NCBI RefSeq assembly: GCF_039888675.1
Contig: NZ_JBDQQR010000002.1
Coordinates: 224,001 to 288,000, forward strand
From: Mesorhizobium sp. CAU 1732
Lineage (GTDB): Bacteria; Pseudomonadota; Alphaproteobacteria; Rhizobiales; Rhizobiaceae
Length of the DNA: 64,000 bases
Reading direction: 5' to 3'
Shown here: positions 39,889 to 51,903 of the stretch, in pieces
Layout: each line of letters begins with the position of its first letter
Position numbering within the stretch: the first letter of the stretch is position 1
Position numbers and translations under genes: made by a program
Notes under the pieces: generated by a model
Seen by the model: the letters and a program-made list of their open reading frames with translations, nothing else
Told to the model about the DNA's origin: nothing
Databases searched by the model: none

Positions 39889-40527
39889 ATGAGCGTCACA
39901 CTGGAAGCGAGAATACCCGGCCGAACCGCCGAACCGCGCCAGAAGCGTGCGTTGGCGACGCGTGCGAACGTGCTTGCCGCAGTCGAGGCCATCGTCGCGG
40001 CAGAGGGCGCCGAGGCCGTGACGACCACGCGCATCGCCGAGGAGACCGGCGTCGCGGTCGGCACGATCTATCGCTATTTCGCGGATCGCGACGCGATGCT
40101 TTTGGAAACCTATGACGCGACGGTCGCGCGCATCATCACCGTCTGCCACGGCGCATTCGAAACGCTTCCGCCCGATGTCGATAGGAACGAGGCGGCGCGC
40201 GGCCTTCTGGCGGTCTATCTCGACGCTGCCGAAGCGATACCGGCGCATCCGGGCCTGCTCGCGGCGATGCGTCGCCTGCGTCCCGTCGAAAGTGCTGCGA
40301 CCGGCGCCGAGGACCGCATCGTCACCGAGATCATCGCTCCCTTCCTGGCACGCTTCGCGCCGCTGGCCGCGATCGAGCCGGTGCGGCTCCGCCTGATGAG
40401 TACGGTGATCGGAACGCTGGTCGATCTCTATCTGGTGATGCCGGACACGACAGATCGCGAACGTGTCCGTAGCGAGATCGAGGCGCATGTGCTCTTCATG
40501 CTCGACCGGGCTGCCGCAGCACGCTGA
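39889..40527 (+). CDS. TetR/AcrR family transcriptional regulator
   Basis: Repressor of 212 residues from the ATG at 39889; an ATG at 39841 is in frame but would place the operator inside the coding region. The HTH is typical: VEAIVAAEGAEAVTTTRIAEETGVAVGTIYRYFADRDAML (about residues 32-71). The C-terminal ligand domain is not recognised. It diverges from the beta-helix/cytochrome operon with a palindrome between, so it most likely controls that operon and itself. No Shine-Dalgarno is seen before the ATG; the message may be leaderless. Confidence 0.85.
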   Translation: MSVTLEARIPGRTAEPRQKRALATRANVLAAVEAIVAAEGAEAVTTTRIAEETGVAVGTIYRYFADRDAMLLETYDATVARIITVCHGAFETLPPDVDRNEAARGLLAVYLDAAEAIPAHPGLLAAMRRLRPVESAATGAEDRIVTEIIAPFLARFAPLAAIEPVRLRLMSTVIGTLVDLYLVMPDTTDRERVRSEIEAHVLFMLDRAAAAR

Positions 40528-40569
40528 TCGGCGCACTAGGAGAACCGGTAGGCACCACGAAAATCGTAT

Positions 40570-40600
40570 AAACGCAAAACGCCGCGACAAGCGCGGCGCT
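40570..40600 (-). terminator. Intrinsic terminator of ftsH
   Basis: Minus strand CGCCGCG-CTTGT-CGCGGCG followed by TTTTGCGTTT, 60 bp after the ftsH stop. It separates ftsH from the TetR island, and could also act for the convergent tetR gene. Confidence 0.85.
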
Positions 40601-40657
40601 GCTATTCGGCAGATGAAAGCGGGGCTGTGCCGGCAGTAACTCCGGCGGCTCCTCGCC

Positions 40658-42598
<1,941 letters not shown>

Positions 42599-42716
42599 CG
42601 TGTTTCCCGTTGGTGACCGGCGTCCACAAACGCCGCCGGCACGCATCCCAAATGCAGTAGTCGAGCCTAACATAGGCAGCGCGCGGACCCTTGCCAAGCG
42701 CTACAAGGCCACTCGG

Positions 42717-44096
42717 TTAAGGTCCTTCGTCAATGTGGTTGTTCAATGGCGCGGATGGAAGTGCAGGCGCGCCGACGAGCTGCCGCAAGGTCATCGCCAG
42801 AGGCAGATCAAAATCGGGCAGGAAGCGCGCATAGGGCGATGCGATCCGCACAGCGGTCACGCCTGCCGCGACCTGCCCCGCGCCAAGCAAGCCGGCAAGC
42901 GCTTCACCGTCGAACACGGCCGGTTCGGCAGCCAGCGCAGCCCGCACAAGGCTTGGCGGCACGCCCGCAATGTCGGCATTCATCGCCTTTGCGTGACCGG
43001 GTCCGAGCGGACCCACGCTCAGCGGCTTGGCCGGACCGGTCGCCGCGATCCGCCACCGTCCATCCCAGACCGCATTGCCAAACGTCTGCAAGATCGGCAG
43101 CGTCCGCGCTTCGCGCCTGATCCACACTGCATCAGACCTGGCATCCACGACGGCGCGCGACAATGTGGCGCGCAGCGTTTCCCGCCCGATCCTGTCGAAC
43201 AAAGCGGCGGTGCGGGTGGCGTCAGGCAGATGAGACGTTCCCCCGGCAACGGCCAGAAGCGCGCGCAATGCCTGCACGCCCCCGTCCCGGTGCGACGTTC
43301 GGAAGACGGCGTGATCGAGCCGGAACAGCCCGGCGGCTGGAGAGGTGGCATGCTGGCCGAGCACATCGGCAGCGCGCTGCGCGATGTCGCGCCGCGCGCT
43401 TGCTGCAGCCCTTGCGCGATCCGCCCAGTCCTCGACTGTGCCGGACTCACCCAGCGCCCCGCGCATCCGCACCCGTTCGTAAGATGGGTTCCTGTTCGTC
43501 GGGTCATCGATCCACGCGATGCCGCGCGCAACGAGGTCGTCACGCAATCGCTGGCGGCGCACCCCGAGAAGCGGCCGCACGATCCAGATGCGGTCGTCGA
43601 AAAGCGTGGCGGGCGCCATCCCGGCCAGACCGGCGCCCTCGCCGCGTTCCGCGCGCATCGCCACGGTCTCAGCCTGGTCGTCCATCGTATGGCCGGTGAG
43701 GATCGCCGACGCGCCGACTTCTTCCGCCACATGGGCGAGCAGGTCGTAGCGCGCCTCGCGCGCCGCTGCGATCAAGCCCGTCGCCGGCTTCATGCCGCGC
43801 CAGGTAACGGCTCGATGATCGATGCCGTGGTCATTGCAGAAGGCTGCGACCTGTCGCGCCTCGTCTGCGGCTTCTGCACGCAGGCCGTGATCGACGGTGA
43901 CCGCGACCGCGCGGGCTGACGACCCGGAATGGATCAGGAATTCCCGCAGCAAGACGAGCAGCGCGAGCGAGTCGCTGCCACCGGAAACGGCGACGACAAG
44001 AACGCGATTGGCTGACAGGTCTAGCGAGGAAAAGAGAAGCGCCGGATCGATGCGGCTTGACGCGCTATCGGTCCGTGGGCCTGCAGCAGGCGTCAC
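42717..44096 (-). CDS. tilS: tRNA(Ile)-lysidine synthetase
   Basis: Converts C34 of tRNA-Ile(CAU) to lysidine with ATP and lysine, so that AUA is read as isoleucine. It has 459 residues with the PP-loop VVAVSGGSDSLALLVLL (near residue 32) and the DHGLR and LTGHTMDDQAET motifs. The C-terminal half is diverged, as is usual for TilS. The start is GTG at 44096, 2 bp after the cpoB stop, with no clear Shine-Dalgarno, so it probably depends on translation coupling from cpoB. Confidence 0.92.
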   Translation of the reverse strand: MTPAAGPRTDSASSRIDPALLFSSLDLSANRVLVVAVSGGSDSLALLVLLREFLIHSGSSARAVAVTVDHGLRAEAADEARQVAAFCNDHGIDHRAVTWRGMKPATGLIAAAREARYDLLAHVAEEVGASAILTGHTMDDQAETVAMRAERGEGAGLAGMAPATLFDDRIWIVRPLLGVRRQRLRDDLVARGIAWIDDPTNRNPSYERVRMRGALGESGTVEDWADRARAAASARRDIAQRAADVLGQHATSPAAGLFRLDHAVFRTSHRDGGVQALRALLAVAGGTSHLPDATRTAALFDRIGRETLRATLSRAVVDARSDAVWIRREARTLPILQTFGNAVWDGRWRIAATGPAKPLSVGPLGPGHAKAMNADIAGVPPSLVRAALAAEPAVFDGEALAGLLGAGQVAAGVTAVRIASPYARFLPDFDLPLAMTLRQLVGAPALPSAPLNNHIDEGP

Positions 44097-44098
44097 GA

Positions 44099-45100
44099 TC
44101 AGCAGGAGGCCTGTGCCTGTTCCCGCTTTATGCTCTCCTTGAGAGCGTCGGTCGTCTGGGGGTAGCGCTGCTGCACTTCCGAAAACGTGGCGCAGGCGAC
44201 GTCGCGCTGCTTCATGGCCGCCAGCGAGACACCGAGCTTGAAGAGCGTGTCGGGGGCCTTGCGGGCCTGCGGAAAGTCGCGGCTCGCTGCAAGGAAGATT
44301 TCGGCCGCCTCGCGCGGCTTCTCCTGCGCGAGGAGAGATTCGCCCAGCCAGAAATGGGCGTCGGCGGCGTTGTCGTTGTCGGGATAGGTGGCGATGAACT
44401 CGCGGAAGCCTGCCTCCGCCGTTCCGTAGTCGCCGGACAGGATGAATTCATAGGAGTTGCGGTAGAGTGCGTCGGCTCCGCCGCCCGATGGCAGCGCCGC
44501 GACCGTCGTGCCGTCCGAATTGCCGCCGGAAGCCGCAGGCGGCTGTGCGGCAATGCCGCCGCCCGTCGCATTCCCGTTCTCGTCGAAGGTGATGGTGCCG
44601 AAATCGCGCGGCGGCGCGCCGAGCACCTGCGAGTCTCCGTCGACGCGCGGCGGCGTGGTCGAGTAGAACTCGTCGTCGCCGCTGCCCGCCCCCGGTGCGA
44701 CCGCGGCCGTGTTCTGCTGCGGCTGCGCGCGCGGTGCGGTTTCGCCCGCGTCGGTCCGGCGACCTTCCATCTCCTGGAAGCGCAGTTCGTTGTCTTCCTG
44801 CATGCGGCGCAACTGGTCCTGCATCTGGAGAAGCTGGAAGTTCAGCTCCTCGATCGTGCCGGAGAGCTGGCGCACCTGCTCTTCAAGCTGCGTGATGCGG
44901 GGATCGGACGCCTGCGCAAGCTGCACTGGTGCGGCCTGGCTGCGCTGGGAAATCCCCGGCAGCCGCAATGAAGGAAGCGAGAAGGAGATGCCGCCACCCT
45001 GTTGGGCCGCCGGGAGGTCGGCCCGGTCGATCGCATGGGCAACGCTGGTCAGCGCGATCGGCAATGCGACGACACCGCTGAGCAAGGTTCGCAGGAACAT
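44099..45100 (-). CDS. cpoB: Cell division coordinator CpoB (YbgF, Tol-Pal associated)
   Basis: Periplasmic TPR protein that links peptidoglycan synthesis to outer-membrane constriction by the Tol-Pal complex. It has 333 residues: a signal peptide (LLSGVVALPIALTSVAHA-ID), an N-terminal coiled coil (ITQLEEQVRQLSGTIEELNF, then LLQMQDQLRRMQEDNELRFQ), a linker rich in Gln, Gly and Pro, and a C-terminal TPR domain (YEFILSGDYGTAEAGFREFIATYPD onwards). It follows pal in the usual order, but a terminator lies between them, so the 189-bp gap may hold a second promoter. Confidence 0.93.
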   Translation of the reverse strand: MFLRTLLSGVVALPIALTSVAHAIDRADLPAAQQGGGISFSLPSLRLPGISQRSQAAPVQLAQASDPRITQLEEQVRQLSGTIEELNFQLLQMQDQLRRMQEDNELRFQEMEGRRTDAGETAPRAQPQQNTAAVAPGAGSGDDEFYSTTPPRVDGDSQVLGAPPRDFGTITFDENGNATGGGIAAQPPAASGGNSDGTTVAALPSGGGADALYRNSYEFILSGDYGTAEAGFREFIATYPDNDNAADAHFWLGESLLAQEKPREAAEIFLAASRDFPQARKAPDTLFKLGVSLAAMKQRDVACATFSEVQQRYPQTTDALKESIKREQAQASC

Positions 45101-45234
45101 GGGTCAATTCACCTTGAGTTGATACTGAACGAGCAGGATCGAGCCTGCCCATTGTTGCTTTTATCAGCACAGCAGAGTTCGGCCAAATTTTGTTTACACC
45201 GCGGAAAGGCGGGCTTTGGGCCGCGATAGCCCAA

Positions 45235-45260
45235 GAAAAAGGCGGCCACGGGGCCGCCTT
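45235..45260 (-). terminator. Intrinsic terminator after pal
   Basis: Minus strand AAGGCGGCC-CCGT-GGCCGCCTT followed by TTTC. The perfect 9-bp stem lies 30 bp after the pal stop. It would split tolQRAB-pal from cpoB-tilS-ftsH, unless read-through is frequent. Confidence 0.85.
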
Positions 45261-45289
45261 TCGCTCGTATCGATGATGTTTGACCGAAA

Positions 45290-45799
45290 TCAGCTTCCGG
45301 CACCGTTGAGCACGGTGACCGAGCGGCGGTTCTGCGACCAGCACGAAATGTTGTCGCAGACGGCAACCGGGCGCTCCTTGCCGTAGGAGATCGTCCTGAT
45401 GCGGTTCGCCGGAACGCCGCGAGCGACGAGGAAGTCGCGGGCCGAAGCGGCACGGCGCGCGCCGAGTGCAAGGTTGTACTCGCGGGTGCCGCGTTCGTCG
45501 GCGTGACCTTCGACCGTGATCGAATAGGAGCTGTACTGGCCAAGCCACTGCGCCTGGCGCGACAGCGTCTGCTGCGCATCGGCACGGATCACGGACGAGT
45601 CCGTATCGAAGAAGATGCGGTCGCCGACATTGACGGTGAAGTCCTGGCTGGAACCCGGCGTGGCCGCACCGGCACCACCCCCAAGGCCCAGGTCGGACGC
45701 GTTGTTGGGAGTCTGCTTGTTGGCGCAGCCCGCGATGGCGAGCATGGCGACGAGAGCGACGGCAATGGGATTGCGGGTTATGGCTGCGATACGGCGCAT
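45290..45799 (-). CDS. pal: Peptidoglycan-associated lipoprotein Pal
   Basis: Outer-membrane lipoprotein that ties the outer membrane to peptidoglycan. It has 169 residues with a lipobox AIAGC (C25 would be acylated) after the signal ITRNPIAVALVAMLA. The C-terminal OmpA-like domain (about residues 60-168) has FFDTDSSVIRADAQQTL and ITVEGHADERGTREYNLALG, the diaminopimelate-binding loop with D and R. The ATG at 45799 is preceded by GGAGAGGCGGCC. It follows tolB by 219 bp, longer than the other gaps in the cluster. Confidence 0.96.
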   Translation of the reverse strand: MRRIAAITRNPIAVALVAMLAIAGCANKQTPNNASDLGLGGGAGAATPGSSQDFTVNVGDRIFFDTDSSVIRADAQQTLSRQAQWLGQYSSYSITVEGHADERGTREYNLALGARRAASARDFLVARGVPANRIRTISYGKERPVAVCDNISCWSQNRRSVTVLNGAGS

Positions 45800-46018
45800 G
45801 GCCGCCTCTCCTTCGCATTTGAGTGAAACTGTTGAACGTCCAGTAACCATGACTGGGTTAATCTGTGATCAACGAACAGGGTTAATAGTTGACTAACGGG
45901 CCAGTGTAGAACTCGTGGCGTCCCCGCCGACTCACCGCTATTCGCCCGCACACTAGGGCAAAATACGGCGGAAACGCGGCGTTTTCATGCCGCGCATCGC
46001 TTCGCTGGCTATTCCCGG

Positions 46019-47335
46019 TTACTCGAGAAGGGGCGACCATGCCGGGTCGGACGCGAATTGCGGCGTCGCGATGGCCTGCTCGTTGCGCCCCGTCAGATCG
46101 ATCGAGAACAGCCGTGGTCCACCGGAACCGGCAGGCTCGCGGAAGAACATGATCACCCGTCCGTTCGGAGCCCATGTCGGTCCTTCCTGCAGATAGCCGG
46201 AGCTGAGAATACGCTCGCCGGACCCGTCCGTACGCATCACGCCGATCTGGAATTCGCCGCCTGTCTGCTTGGTGAAGGCGATCAGGTCGCCGCGCGGCGA
46301 CCAGACCGGCGTCGAATAGGTGCCGTCCCCGAAGGAGATGCGCTGCGGGTTCGAGCCGTCCGCACCCATGACGTAGATGTGCGGTCGCCCGCCGCGATCC
46401 GACGTGAACACCACTCGCTGGCCATCCGGCGAGTAGGATGGCGAGGTGTCGATCGAGTTCGAGTTCGTCAGACGGGTGGTGCTGCGGCTCCTGAGGTCCA
46501 TCGCGTAGATATTGGAGTTGCCGTCGTCGCGCAGCAGGCTCATCACGACCTTCTGCCCGTCCGGCGAAAAGCGTGGCGCGAATGTCATGCCCGGAAAATT
46601 GCCGACGAGTTCGCGCTGGCCGGTCTCGATCTGCAGCAGATAGACCTGCGGCTGACCGCTTTCATAGGACATGTAGGTGATTTCCTGCCGGTTCGGCGAG
46701 AAGCGCGGCGTCAGGACGATCGAGCGTCCGTCCGACAGATGACGCTGGTTCGCGCCGTCCTGGTCCATGATCGCAAGCCGCTTGACGCGCTGGTTCTTCG
46801 GCCCGCTCTCGTCGACATAGACGATGCGCGTATCGAAATAGCCCGTCTCGCCGGTCAGGCGCTCATAGATCGCATCCGCGATGATGTGCGCAACGCGGCG
46901 CCAGTTTTGCGGGTTGGCGAAGAACTGCTCGCCCACCAGTTGCTGGCCGGCAAACGTGTCCCACAGGCGGAATTCGGCGCGCAGGCGGCCGTCGGCCTCC
47001 TTGGTGACGCGACCGGTCACGAGCGCTTGGGCGTTGACGACCTTCCAGTCGTCGAAGCGGGGCGCCTGATCCGGGTTCGATATCTGCTCGATGAAGGCTC
47101 CCTTCGCGATCGGTGCGAACAGACCCGAACGTTTGAGATCGGCGGTCACGACTGCCGCGATCTCGGCGCCGACGCCATCGGCCGACACGAAGTCGGTGAT
47201 CGCGATCGGCATCGGCTCGACGACGCCCTGCGTGATGTCGATTTCGAGCTGGGCTCGGGCCGGCAGTGCCGTCGTAAGCGCAACGCCTACAGCCAGCGCT
47301 GCGACCGAAAGAAAGGACTTCAGGGATTTCATCAT
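46019..47335 (-). CDS. tolB: Tol-Pal system protein TolB
   Basis: Periplasmic beta-propeller that binds Pal and TolA and recycles Pal to the division site. It has 438 residues from the ATG at 47335 (an ATG at 47332 is next to it). A signal peptide ([22 protein letters not shown]) is followed by the N-terminal TolB domain with [16 protein letters not shown], then WD40-like repeats with the D-G-x-x-I pattern ([55 protein letters not shown]). It lies 53 bp after tolA. Confidence 0.95.
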   Translation of the reverse strand: MMKSLKSFLSVAALAVGVALTTALPARAQLEIDITQGVVEPMPIAITDFVSADGVGAEIAAVVTADLKRSGLFAPIAKGAFIEQISNPDQAPRFDDWKVVNAQALVTGRVTKEADGRLRAEFRLWDTFAGQQLVGEQFFANPQNWRRVAHIIADAIYERLTGETGYFDTRIVYVDESGPKNQRVKRLAIMDQDGANQRHLSDGRSIVLTPRFSPNRQEITYMSYESGQPQVYLLQIETGQRELVGNFPGMTFAPRFSPDGQKVVMSLLRDDGNSNIYAMDLRSRSTTRLTNSNSIDTSPSYSPDGQRVVFTSDRGGRPHIYVMGADGSNPQRISFGDGTYSTPVWSPRGDLIAFTKQTGGEFQIGVMRTDGSGERILSSGYLQEGPTWAPNGRVIMFFREPAGSGGPRLFSIDLTGRNEQAIATPQFASDPAWSPLLE

Positions 47336-47388
47336 GCGATTTGCCTCATGGGTCCGAATTGGGCTCATGTCTTGGGTTTTCTCGAAGA

Positions 47389-48441
47389 TCAGAACATGTC
47401 GCGCGGGTCGAAATTGACGGTCACTTCCGCCCAGGCGTCGTGTTTGTCGGCCGGGAGCTGAAAGCCCCGCTGGTTGCAGACGCGCACGGCGCGAAGGGTG
47501 CTGTCGTCGAAGGCGCGGTCGCCGCTCGAGGTGTGCACCGCTGGCTGTCCCTCCAGCGTGCCCGTGGAATCCAGCCTGAACTTCACCGTAGTGCGCAGGT
47601 CGGACGCGCCCACCGCACCTGCCGGCACGTTCCAGCAAGCCTGAAGCTGACGCCTGATGGCGTCCTCTTCGGTCTGGCTGAGCTTCGCGCCCGTCGTCTG
47701 GCGACCGCCGAGTGCGGCCTGCTCGGTGGAGCGCTGTGCGCCGCCGCCGGAGGCCTTTTCACGGTTGAGCAGCGCCGCGACCTGATCCTCAAGGTTCTTT
47801 GAGTCCGACTCGCTCGATGCGGTTTCCCGCTTGGGCACGGCAGGCTTTTCAGGCTCCCTGCGCTCGGGCGCCCTGGCCGTCTGGGCCTGCGGCGGTTGCG
47901 GGCGCGACTGCGGCGTCGGCGCGCTCGTCGGAAGCTGCATCCCGTCCGGCGCGGGTGCTTGCGCCACTTCCGGCTCGGGCGTCGGTTCCGGGGTCACCTC
48001 CTGGGGCGGCGCAGGCGTCGGCGCGACTTCCGTGGCCGGGACCGGCTGCGGTTCCGGTTCTGGCGCTGGCTCCGGCTGCGGGGTCGGCTCGGGCGTCGGC
48101 GTCGGTGGCGTTTCGGAGGGAGGCGGCGCCTCGGCCGTTTCTACGGGGCGCGGCCTTGGATTGGGTGTAGGCGGCGTCGGCAGATCGACCGTGTTGTCGC
48201 CGACCTGTTGGGCATTCTCGACCACATCCTCGCGCGTCGTGGGGATCGGCGCCGGCTTCTCGGCCACCGGCGCTTGCCGATCGCCGGAAATGCTCTGCGC
48301 GAATTCCTCGATCGGCACGACGTCGACCGGGAATGATTCCGAGTTCGTCATATCGAGCGCGCGCGGCGACGACAGCGAAACCAGGCCGAAGCCGATTACA
48401 GCCGCATGCAGTGCCAGCGATGTGCCCAGTCCGGCTTTCAT
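47389..48441 (-). CDS. tolA: Tol-Pal system protein TolA
   Basis: Inner-membrane protein that spans the periplasm and pulls on the Pal-TolB complex. It has 350 residues: one N-terminal helix ([19 protein letters not shown]), a long linker that is very rich in Pro, Glu and Ala (about residues 70-190) in place of the Lys/Ala helix of E. coli, and a C-terminal TonB/TolA-like domain (about 255-350) with [18 protein letters not shown] and [17 protein letters not shown]. It lies between tolR and tolB, 5 bp after tolR. Confidence 0.92.
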   Translation of the reverse strand: MKAGLGTSLALHAAVIGFGLVSLSSPRALDMTNSESFPVDVVPIEEFAQSISGDRQAPVAEKPAPIPTTREDVVENAQQVGDNTVDLPTPPTPNPRPRPVETAEAPPPSETPPTPTPEPTPQPEPAPEPEPQPVPATEVAPTPAPPQEVTPEPTPEPEVAQAPAPDGMQLPTSAPTPQSRPQPPQAQTARAPERREPEKPAVPKRETASSESDSKNLEDQVAALLNREKASGGGAQRSTEQAALGGRQTTGAKLSQTEEDAIRRQLQACWNVPAGAVGASDLRTTVKFRLDSTGTLEGQPAVHTSSGDRAFDDSTLRAVRVCNQRGFQLPADKHDAWAEVTVNFDPRDMF

Positions 48442-48446
48442 TCGGT

Positions 48447-48902
48447 CTAGCTGCCCTGTTCCTGCAAGGTCACGAGCCCGACATTGCGGAAACCGGCACC
48501 GTTGATGCGGCCCAGCACGCGCATGACGGTTGCGTATTCGGATCCGCCATCCGCACGCACATAGATGCGCTCGTCATAGCCGGTCTGCGCGATCGCCTCG
48601 AGCTTCGGGACGATCTCGTCGAGCGCGATCTCCGTATCCTGAAGGTAGATCTGGCCCGCCTGGTTCACCGAAACGGTGATCGGCTGCGTGTCGGAGTTGA
48701 GCGCGTTGGCGCGCGATTCCGGCAGGTCGATCGGCACGCCGACCGTCAGGAGCGGAGCGGCGACCATGAAGATGATGAGCAGCACCAGCATCACGTCCAC
48801 GAAGGGCGTGACGTTGATTTCCGACATGAGGGCATGGCTGCGACCGCGCCGCCTGTGGCCGCGTCCGCCCCGCCCTCCAGCCTGTCCGGCCGACATACCC
48901 AT
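48447..48902 (-). CDS. tolR: Tol-Pal system protein TolR
   Basis: Proton-channel subunit of the Tol motor, 151 residues. A Gly/Arg-rich N-terminus is followed by one transmembrane helix ([21 protein letters not shown], about residues 31-51) with the proton-path aspartate in FVDVMLVLL, and a periplasmic domain ([36 protein letters not shown]). It is of the ExbD/TolR family and sits between tolQ and tolA. Confidence 0.95.
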   Translation of the reverse strand: MGMSAGQAGGRGGRGHRRRGRSHALMSEINVTPFVDVMLVLLIIFMVAAPLLTVGVPIDLPESRANALNSDTQPITVSVNQAGQIYLQDTEIALDEIVPKLEAIAQTGYDERIYVRADGGSEYATVMRVLGRINGAGFRNVGLVTLQEQGS

Positions 48903-48912
48903 TGGTTACTCC

Positions 48913-49623
48913 TCAAGCCGCCTTGGCGACTTTTTCATCGATTTGCCGCGACAGTATGGCGGAGAACTCGTCAGCGAAGCCCTCCATGCGCAGCGCGATC
49001 TTGCTCGCGTCGGATGACAGCTTGTTGTAGGCGAGCACCGCCGGAATAGCGGCGAGAAGGCCGAGCGCGGTTGCCAGCAGCGCTTCCGCGATGCCCGGCG
49101 CCACGACGGCGAGATTGGTCGATTGCGAACCGGCGATGGCCTGAAACGACGTCATGATGCCGATCACGGTGCCGAACAGTCCGATGAACGGTGCCGCCGA
49201 ACCGACCGAGGCGAGGAAGCCGAGCCGGCCTTCCAGCGTCTCCATTTCACGCGTGAGCGCCAGATCCATCGCCTTGTCGATGCGTGTCTGAAGGCTGAGC
49301 GGCGACTTCACGCCCTTCTCGAAGCTCTTCTTCCATTCCCGCATCGCGGCGACGAAGATCGATCCCATGCCGCTGGTCTTGCGCTCCGAAAGCGTGCGGT
49401 AGAGTTCCTCGAGCGACTGGCCCGACCAGAACGTCTGCTCGAAGCGGTTCAGCGCGACGCGTATGCGTGCATAGGCGACGAGCTTGTCGATGATGATCGC
49501 CCAGGTCCAGACGGAGGCGACCAGAAGACCGATCATGACCAGCTTGACGATCCAGCCGGCTTGCCAGAACAAGCCCCATATGGAGTGGTCGCCGCTGGGA
49601 GCGGCAAGAGCGATTTGTTCCAT
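48913..49623 (-). CDS. tolQ: Tol-Pal system protein TolQ
   Basis: Proton-channel subunit of the Tol motor, 236 residues, with three transmembrane helices (about 20-42, 140-160 and 172-195), as in the MotA/TolQ/ExbB family. Conserved segments are [22 protein letters not shown] and [26 protein letters not shown]. First gene of tolQRAB; the 13-bp palindrome CTTAG-GGA-CTAAG (49641-49629) just upstream overlaps the AGGGA ribosome-binding region. Ten bp separate it from tolR. Confidence 0.95.
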   Translation of the reverse strand: MEQIALAAPSGDHSIWGLFWQAGWIVKLVMIGLLVASVWTWAIIIDKLVAYARIRVALNRFEQTFWSGQSLEELYRTLSERKTSGMGSIFVAAMREWKKSFEKGVKSPLSLQTRIDKAMDLALTREMETLEGRLGFLASVGSAAPFIGLFGTVIGIMTSFQAIAGSQSTNLAVVAPGIAEALLATALGLLAAIPAVLAYNKLSSDASKIALRMEGFADEFSAILSRQIDEKVAKAA

Positions 49624-49817
49624 TAATACTTAGTCCCTAAGATAACGGGGCGTCGCCATGCGGCCGCCCTTGCGCACCATCCCAATCGACCTCGGCCTTC
49701 GGAAAGGCCCGCAATCGCCCTCATGCGCCATGTCGGCCTTGTCCGGGCGAAATTTGGTGAAACGAAGGCGTGCTTGATTCACGCAATCTTCACCATGATC
49801 TTGATGGACGGTTAAGG

Positions 49818-49832
49818 TTAAGGATGCGTTAG
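49818..49832 (-). promoter_or_regulatory. CtrA-like site upstream of tolQ (one mismatch)
   Basis: Minus strand CTAACGCATCCTTAA, i.e. CTAA-N7-TTAA, with a second TTAACC right after it. It lies in the 239-bp gap between ybgC and tolQ, about 200 bp before the tolQ start. The mismatch and the distance make it weaker than the Omp and rcdA boxes. Confidence 0.35.
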
Positions 49833-49862
49833 TGCGCGCCGCCTGAAAGCGGCGGAGCCAGC

Positions 49863-50354
49863 CTAATCCGCTCGATCGCCGGCCGGCATGAACGTCGCGA
49901 TCCATTCTTTCGGGAAGCGGCGTGGCCGCCCGCTCTCGGAGATGATCGCCGCTTCGACGCGCGCTTCCACGAGAAGTTCGTCGCCGCGCTTCAATTGCTG
50001 CGCCATGAATATCCGCGCGCCGGATACGCTTTCGGTCCGCGTGTCGATGGTCAGTATGTCGTCGATCCTGGCCGACGCGCGGAAATCGATCTCCATACGC
50101 CGAACGACCCAGACCAGCTTCTCGCCATGCTTGCCGTCCGCCAGCTCCGTGTGGTGCACGCCCGCCAGCCGCAGGAAGTCGGAACGCCCGCGTTCGAAGA
50201 ATTCGAGGTAGCGCGCATGGTAGACGACGCCGGAAAAATCGGTGTCGGCATAATAGACACGCGCGAAAAGACGATGGCCGAACGGCGTCAGTTCACCCGA
50301 AAGGCCCGCGGCCGCATCGGCGCTGTCACGAAGGGTGCCGGCATCAGGGTGCAT
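49863..50354 (-). CDS. ybgC: Tol-Pal associated acyl-CoA thioesterase YbgC
   Basis: Hot-dog fold thioesterase acting on short acyl-CoA or acyl-ACP, 163 residues. The family motif with the catalytic Asp is RVYYADTDFSGVVYHARYLEFFERGRSD (near residue 33), followed by VVRRMEIDFRASARIDDIL. The ATG at 50354 is followed by an extra N-terminal tail of about 25 residues. It lies upstream of tolQ, the classic order, and 20 bp after the GNAT gene. Confidence 0.9.
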   Translation of the reverse strand: MHPDAGTLRDSADAAAGLSGELTPFGHRLFARVYYADTDFSGVVYHARYLEFFERGRSDFLRLAGVHHTELADGKHGEKLVWVVRRMEIDFRASARIDDILTIDTRTESVSGARIFMAQQLKRGDELLVEARVEAAIISESGRPRRFPKEWIATFMPAGDRAD

Positions 50355-50374
50355 TGTCGTCCTCCTTCCGGATA

Positions 50375-50866
50375 TCAAACGGCAGGCGCGGGGCGTTCGA
50401 AGCGCTGTTCGCGCACGCCGCCCGACCATTGGTCGCGCTCCGCCTCGCCGACCAGCACGAAGCCGAACCCCTCATACAGGTGCCGCGCGGCGCTCAGGCC
50501 GTCGAATGTCGTCAGGTAGATGCCGGGAAAGCCGCACGCATCGCAATGACGGATCGCGTCGCCAAGCAATCGGCGGCCGAGCCCGGTGCCGCGCGACTGG
50601 TCGCTCGTGATGAACCACCGCAGATGCGCCAGCGTCTCGCCATTGCCGGGCGCTTCGACGCTGATCGTTCCCAACAGCGCGCCGTCATCATCCGTCTCGG
50701 CGACGAAATAATCCTGTCCGTCGCGGAAATCCTGCAGGAACGTCGCCAGCTCGATCGCCACCTTCGCCTCGAAGGCAAGGCCGAAGCCCCATTGGCGCGC
50801 GTAATAATCGGCATGGAGGCGCACGATATCCGCGATGATGCCGGGCCTGTATCCGCTCGCCGTCAT
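50375..50866 (-). CDS. GNAT family N-acetyltransferase
   Basis: Acetyl-CoA-dependent transferase of 163 residues. The core has [18 protein letters not shown], the acetyl-CoA pyrophosphate loop [20 protein letters not shown] (motif A, R-G-x-G-x-G/A type) and [23 protein letters not shown] (motif B). The substrate cannot be told. Its ATG overlaps the ruvB stop by 4 bp, so it is a coupled passenger in the ruv-ybgC-tol operon. Confidence 0.88.
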   Translation of the reverse strand: MTASGYRPGIIADIVRLHADYYARQWGFGLAFEAKVAIELATFLQDFRDGQDYFVAETDDDGALLGTISVEAPGNGETLAHLRWFITSDQSRGTGLGRRLLGDAIRHCDACGFPGIYLTTFDGLSAARHLYEGFGFVLVGEAERDQWSGGVREQRFERPAPAV

Positions 50867-51903
50867 TCTTCTTCCTGGAACAGGCCGATCTGCTGCTGGG
50901 CGAGATCACGCGGTGCATTGAGGCCGAGATGCCGCCAGGCATTGGCCGTGAGAACACGGCCACGCGGCGTTCGTTGAATAAAGCCCTGCTGGATCAGATA
51001 GGGCTCGATGATGTCCTCGATCGCGTCACGCGGTTCCGACAGGCCCGCTGCGATCGTCTCGATGCCGACCGGGCCGCCGCCGAAATTGCGCGCGATCATG
51101 TTGAGATAGCGTCGATCGAGGCTGTCGAGGCCGAGCGCATCGACCTCGAGCCGCGACAGCGCGGCATCGGCCACCTTGCGATCGACCTGCTCGGCGCCGG
51201 CGACGGTCGCGAAATCACGGACGCGCCGCAGGAGGCGACCGGCGATACGCGGCGTACCGCGCGCGCGCCGCGCGATCTCGGTCGCGCCGTCATCGCTCAT
51301 CGGCAGCGAGAGAATGCGCGCCCCGCGTCGCACGATCAGGTCGAGCTCCTCGACCGTGTAGAAATTGAGCCGCACCGGAATGCCGAACCGGTCGCGTAGC
51401 GGATTGGTGATCAGCCCGAGCCGCGTCGTCGCGGCCACCAGCGTGAAGCGGGCGAGATCGATCTTCACCGACCGCGCAGCGGGGCCTTCGCCGATGATCA
51501 GGTCGAGCTGGAAATCCTCCATCGCGGGATAGAGGATTTCCTCCACCGCCGGGCTGAGCCGATGGATCTCGTCGATGAAGAGCACGTCGCGATCTTCGAG
51601 ATTGGTCAGGAGGGCGGCCAGATCGCCGGCCTTGGCGATGACCGGTCCCGAGGTCGAGCGGAAATTGACGCCGAGTTCCTTGGCCATGATCTGCGCGAGC
51701 GTCGTCTTGCCCAGGCCCGGCGGTCCGACGAACAGGACATGGTCCAGCGCCTCGCCACGATTTTTCGCCGCTTCGATGAAGACTTTCAGGTTGGCGCGCG
51801 CCGCCGCCTGACCGACGAACTCGTCGAGCGACTGCGGGCGCAGCGTGACATCGACATCCTCGCCACGTTTTTCGGGGGTGATGAGCCGGGGGTCGGTGTT
51901 CAC
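50863..51903 (-). CDS. ruvB: Holliday junction branch migration ATPase RuvB
   Basis: AAA+ motor that drives RuvA-bound Holliday junctions. It has 346 residues from the GTG at 51903, the usual RuvB length. Walker A GPPGLGKT, Walker [17 protein letters not shown], sensor [17 protein letters not shown] and the C-terminal winged helix ([21 protein letters not shown]) are all present. The GTG overlaps the TGA of the preceding PIN-toxin gene (GTGA) and has no clear Shine-Dalgarno, so RuvB translation likely depends on ribosomes finishing the toxin gene. Confidence 0.95.
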   Translation of the reverse strand: MNTDPRLITPEKRGEDVDVTLRPQSLDEFVGQAAARANLKVFIEAAKNRGEALDHVLFVGPPGLGKTTLAQIMAKELGVNFRSTSGPVIAKAGDLAALLTNLEDRDVLFIDEIHRLSPAVEEILYPAMEDFQLDLIIGEGPAARSVKIDLARFTLVAATTRLGLITNPLRDRFGIPVRLNFYTVEELDLIVRRGARILSLPMSDDGATEIARRARGTPRIAGRLLRRVRDFATVAGAEQVDRKVADAALSRLEVDALGLDSLDRRYLNMIARNFGGGPVGIETIAAGLSEPRDAIEDIIEPYLIQQGFIQRTPRGRVLTANAWRHLGLNAPRDLAQQQIGLFQEEE

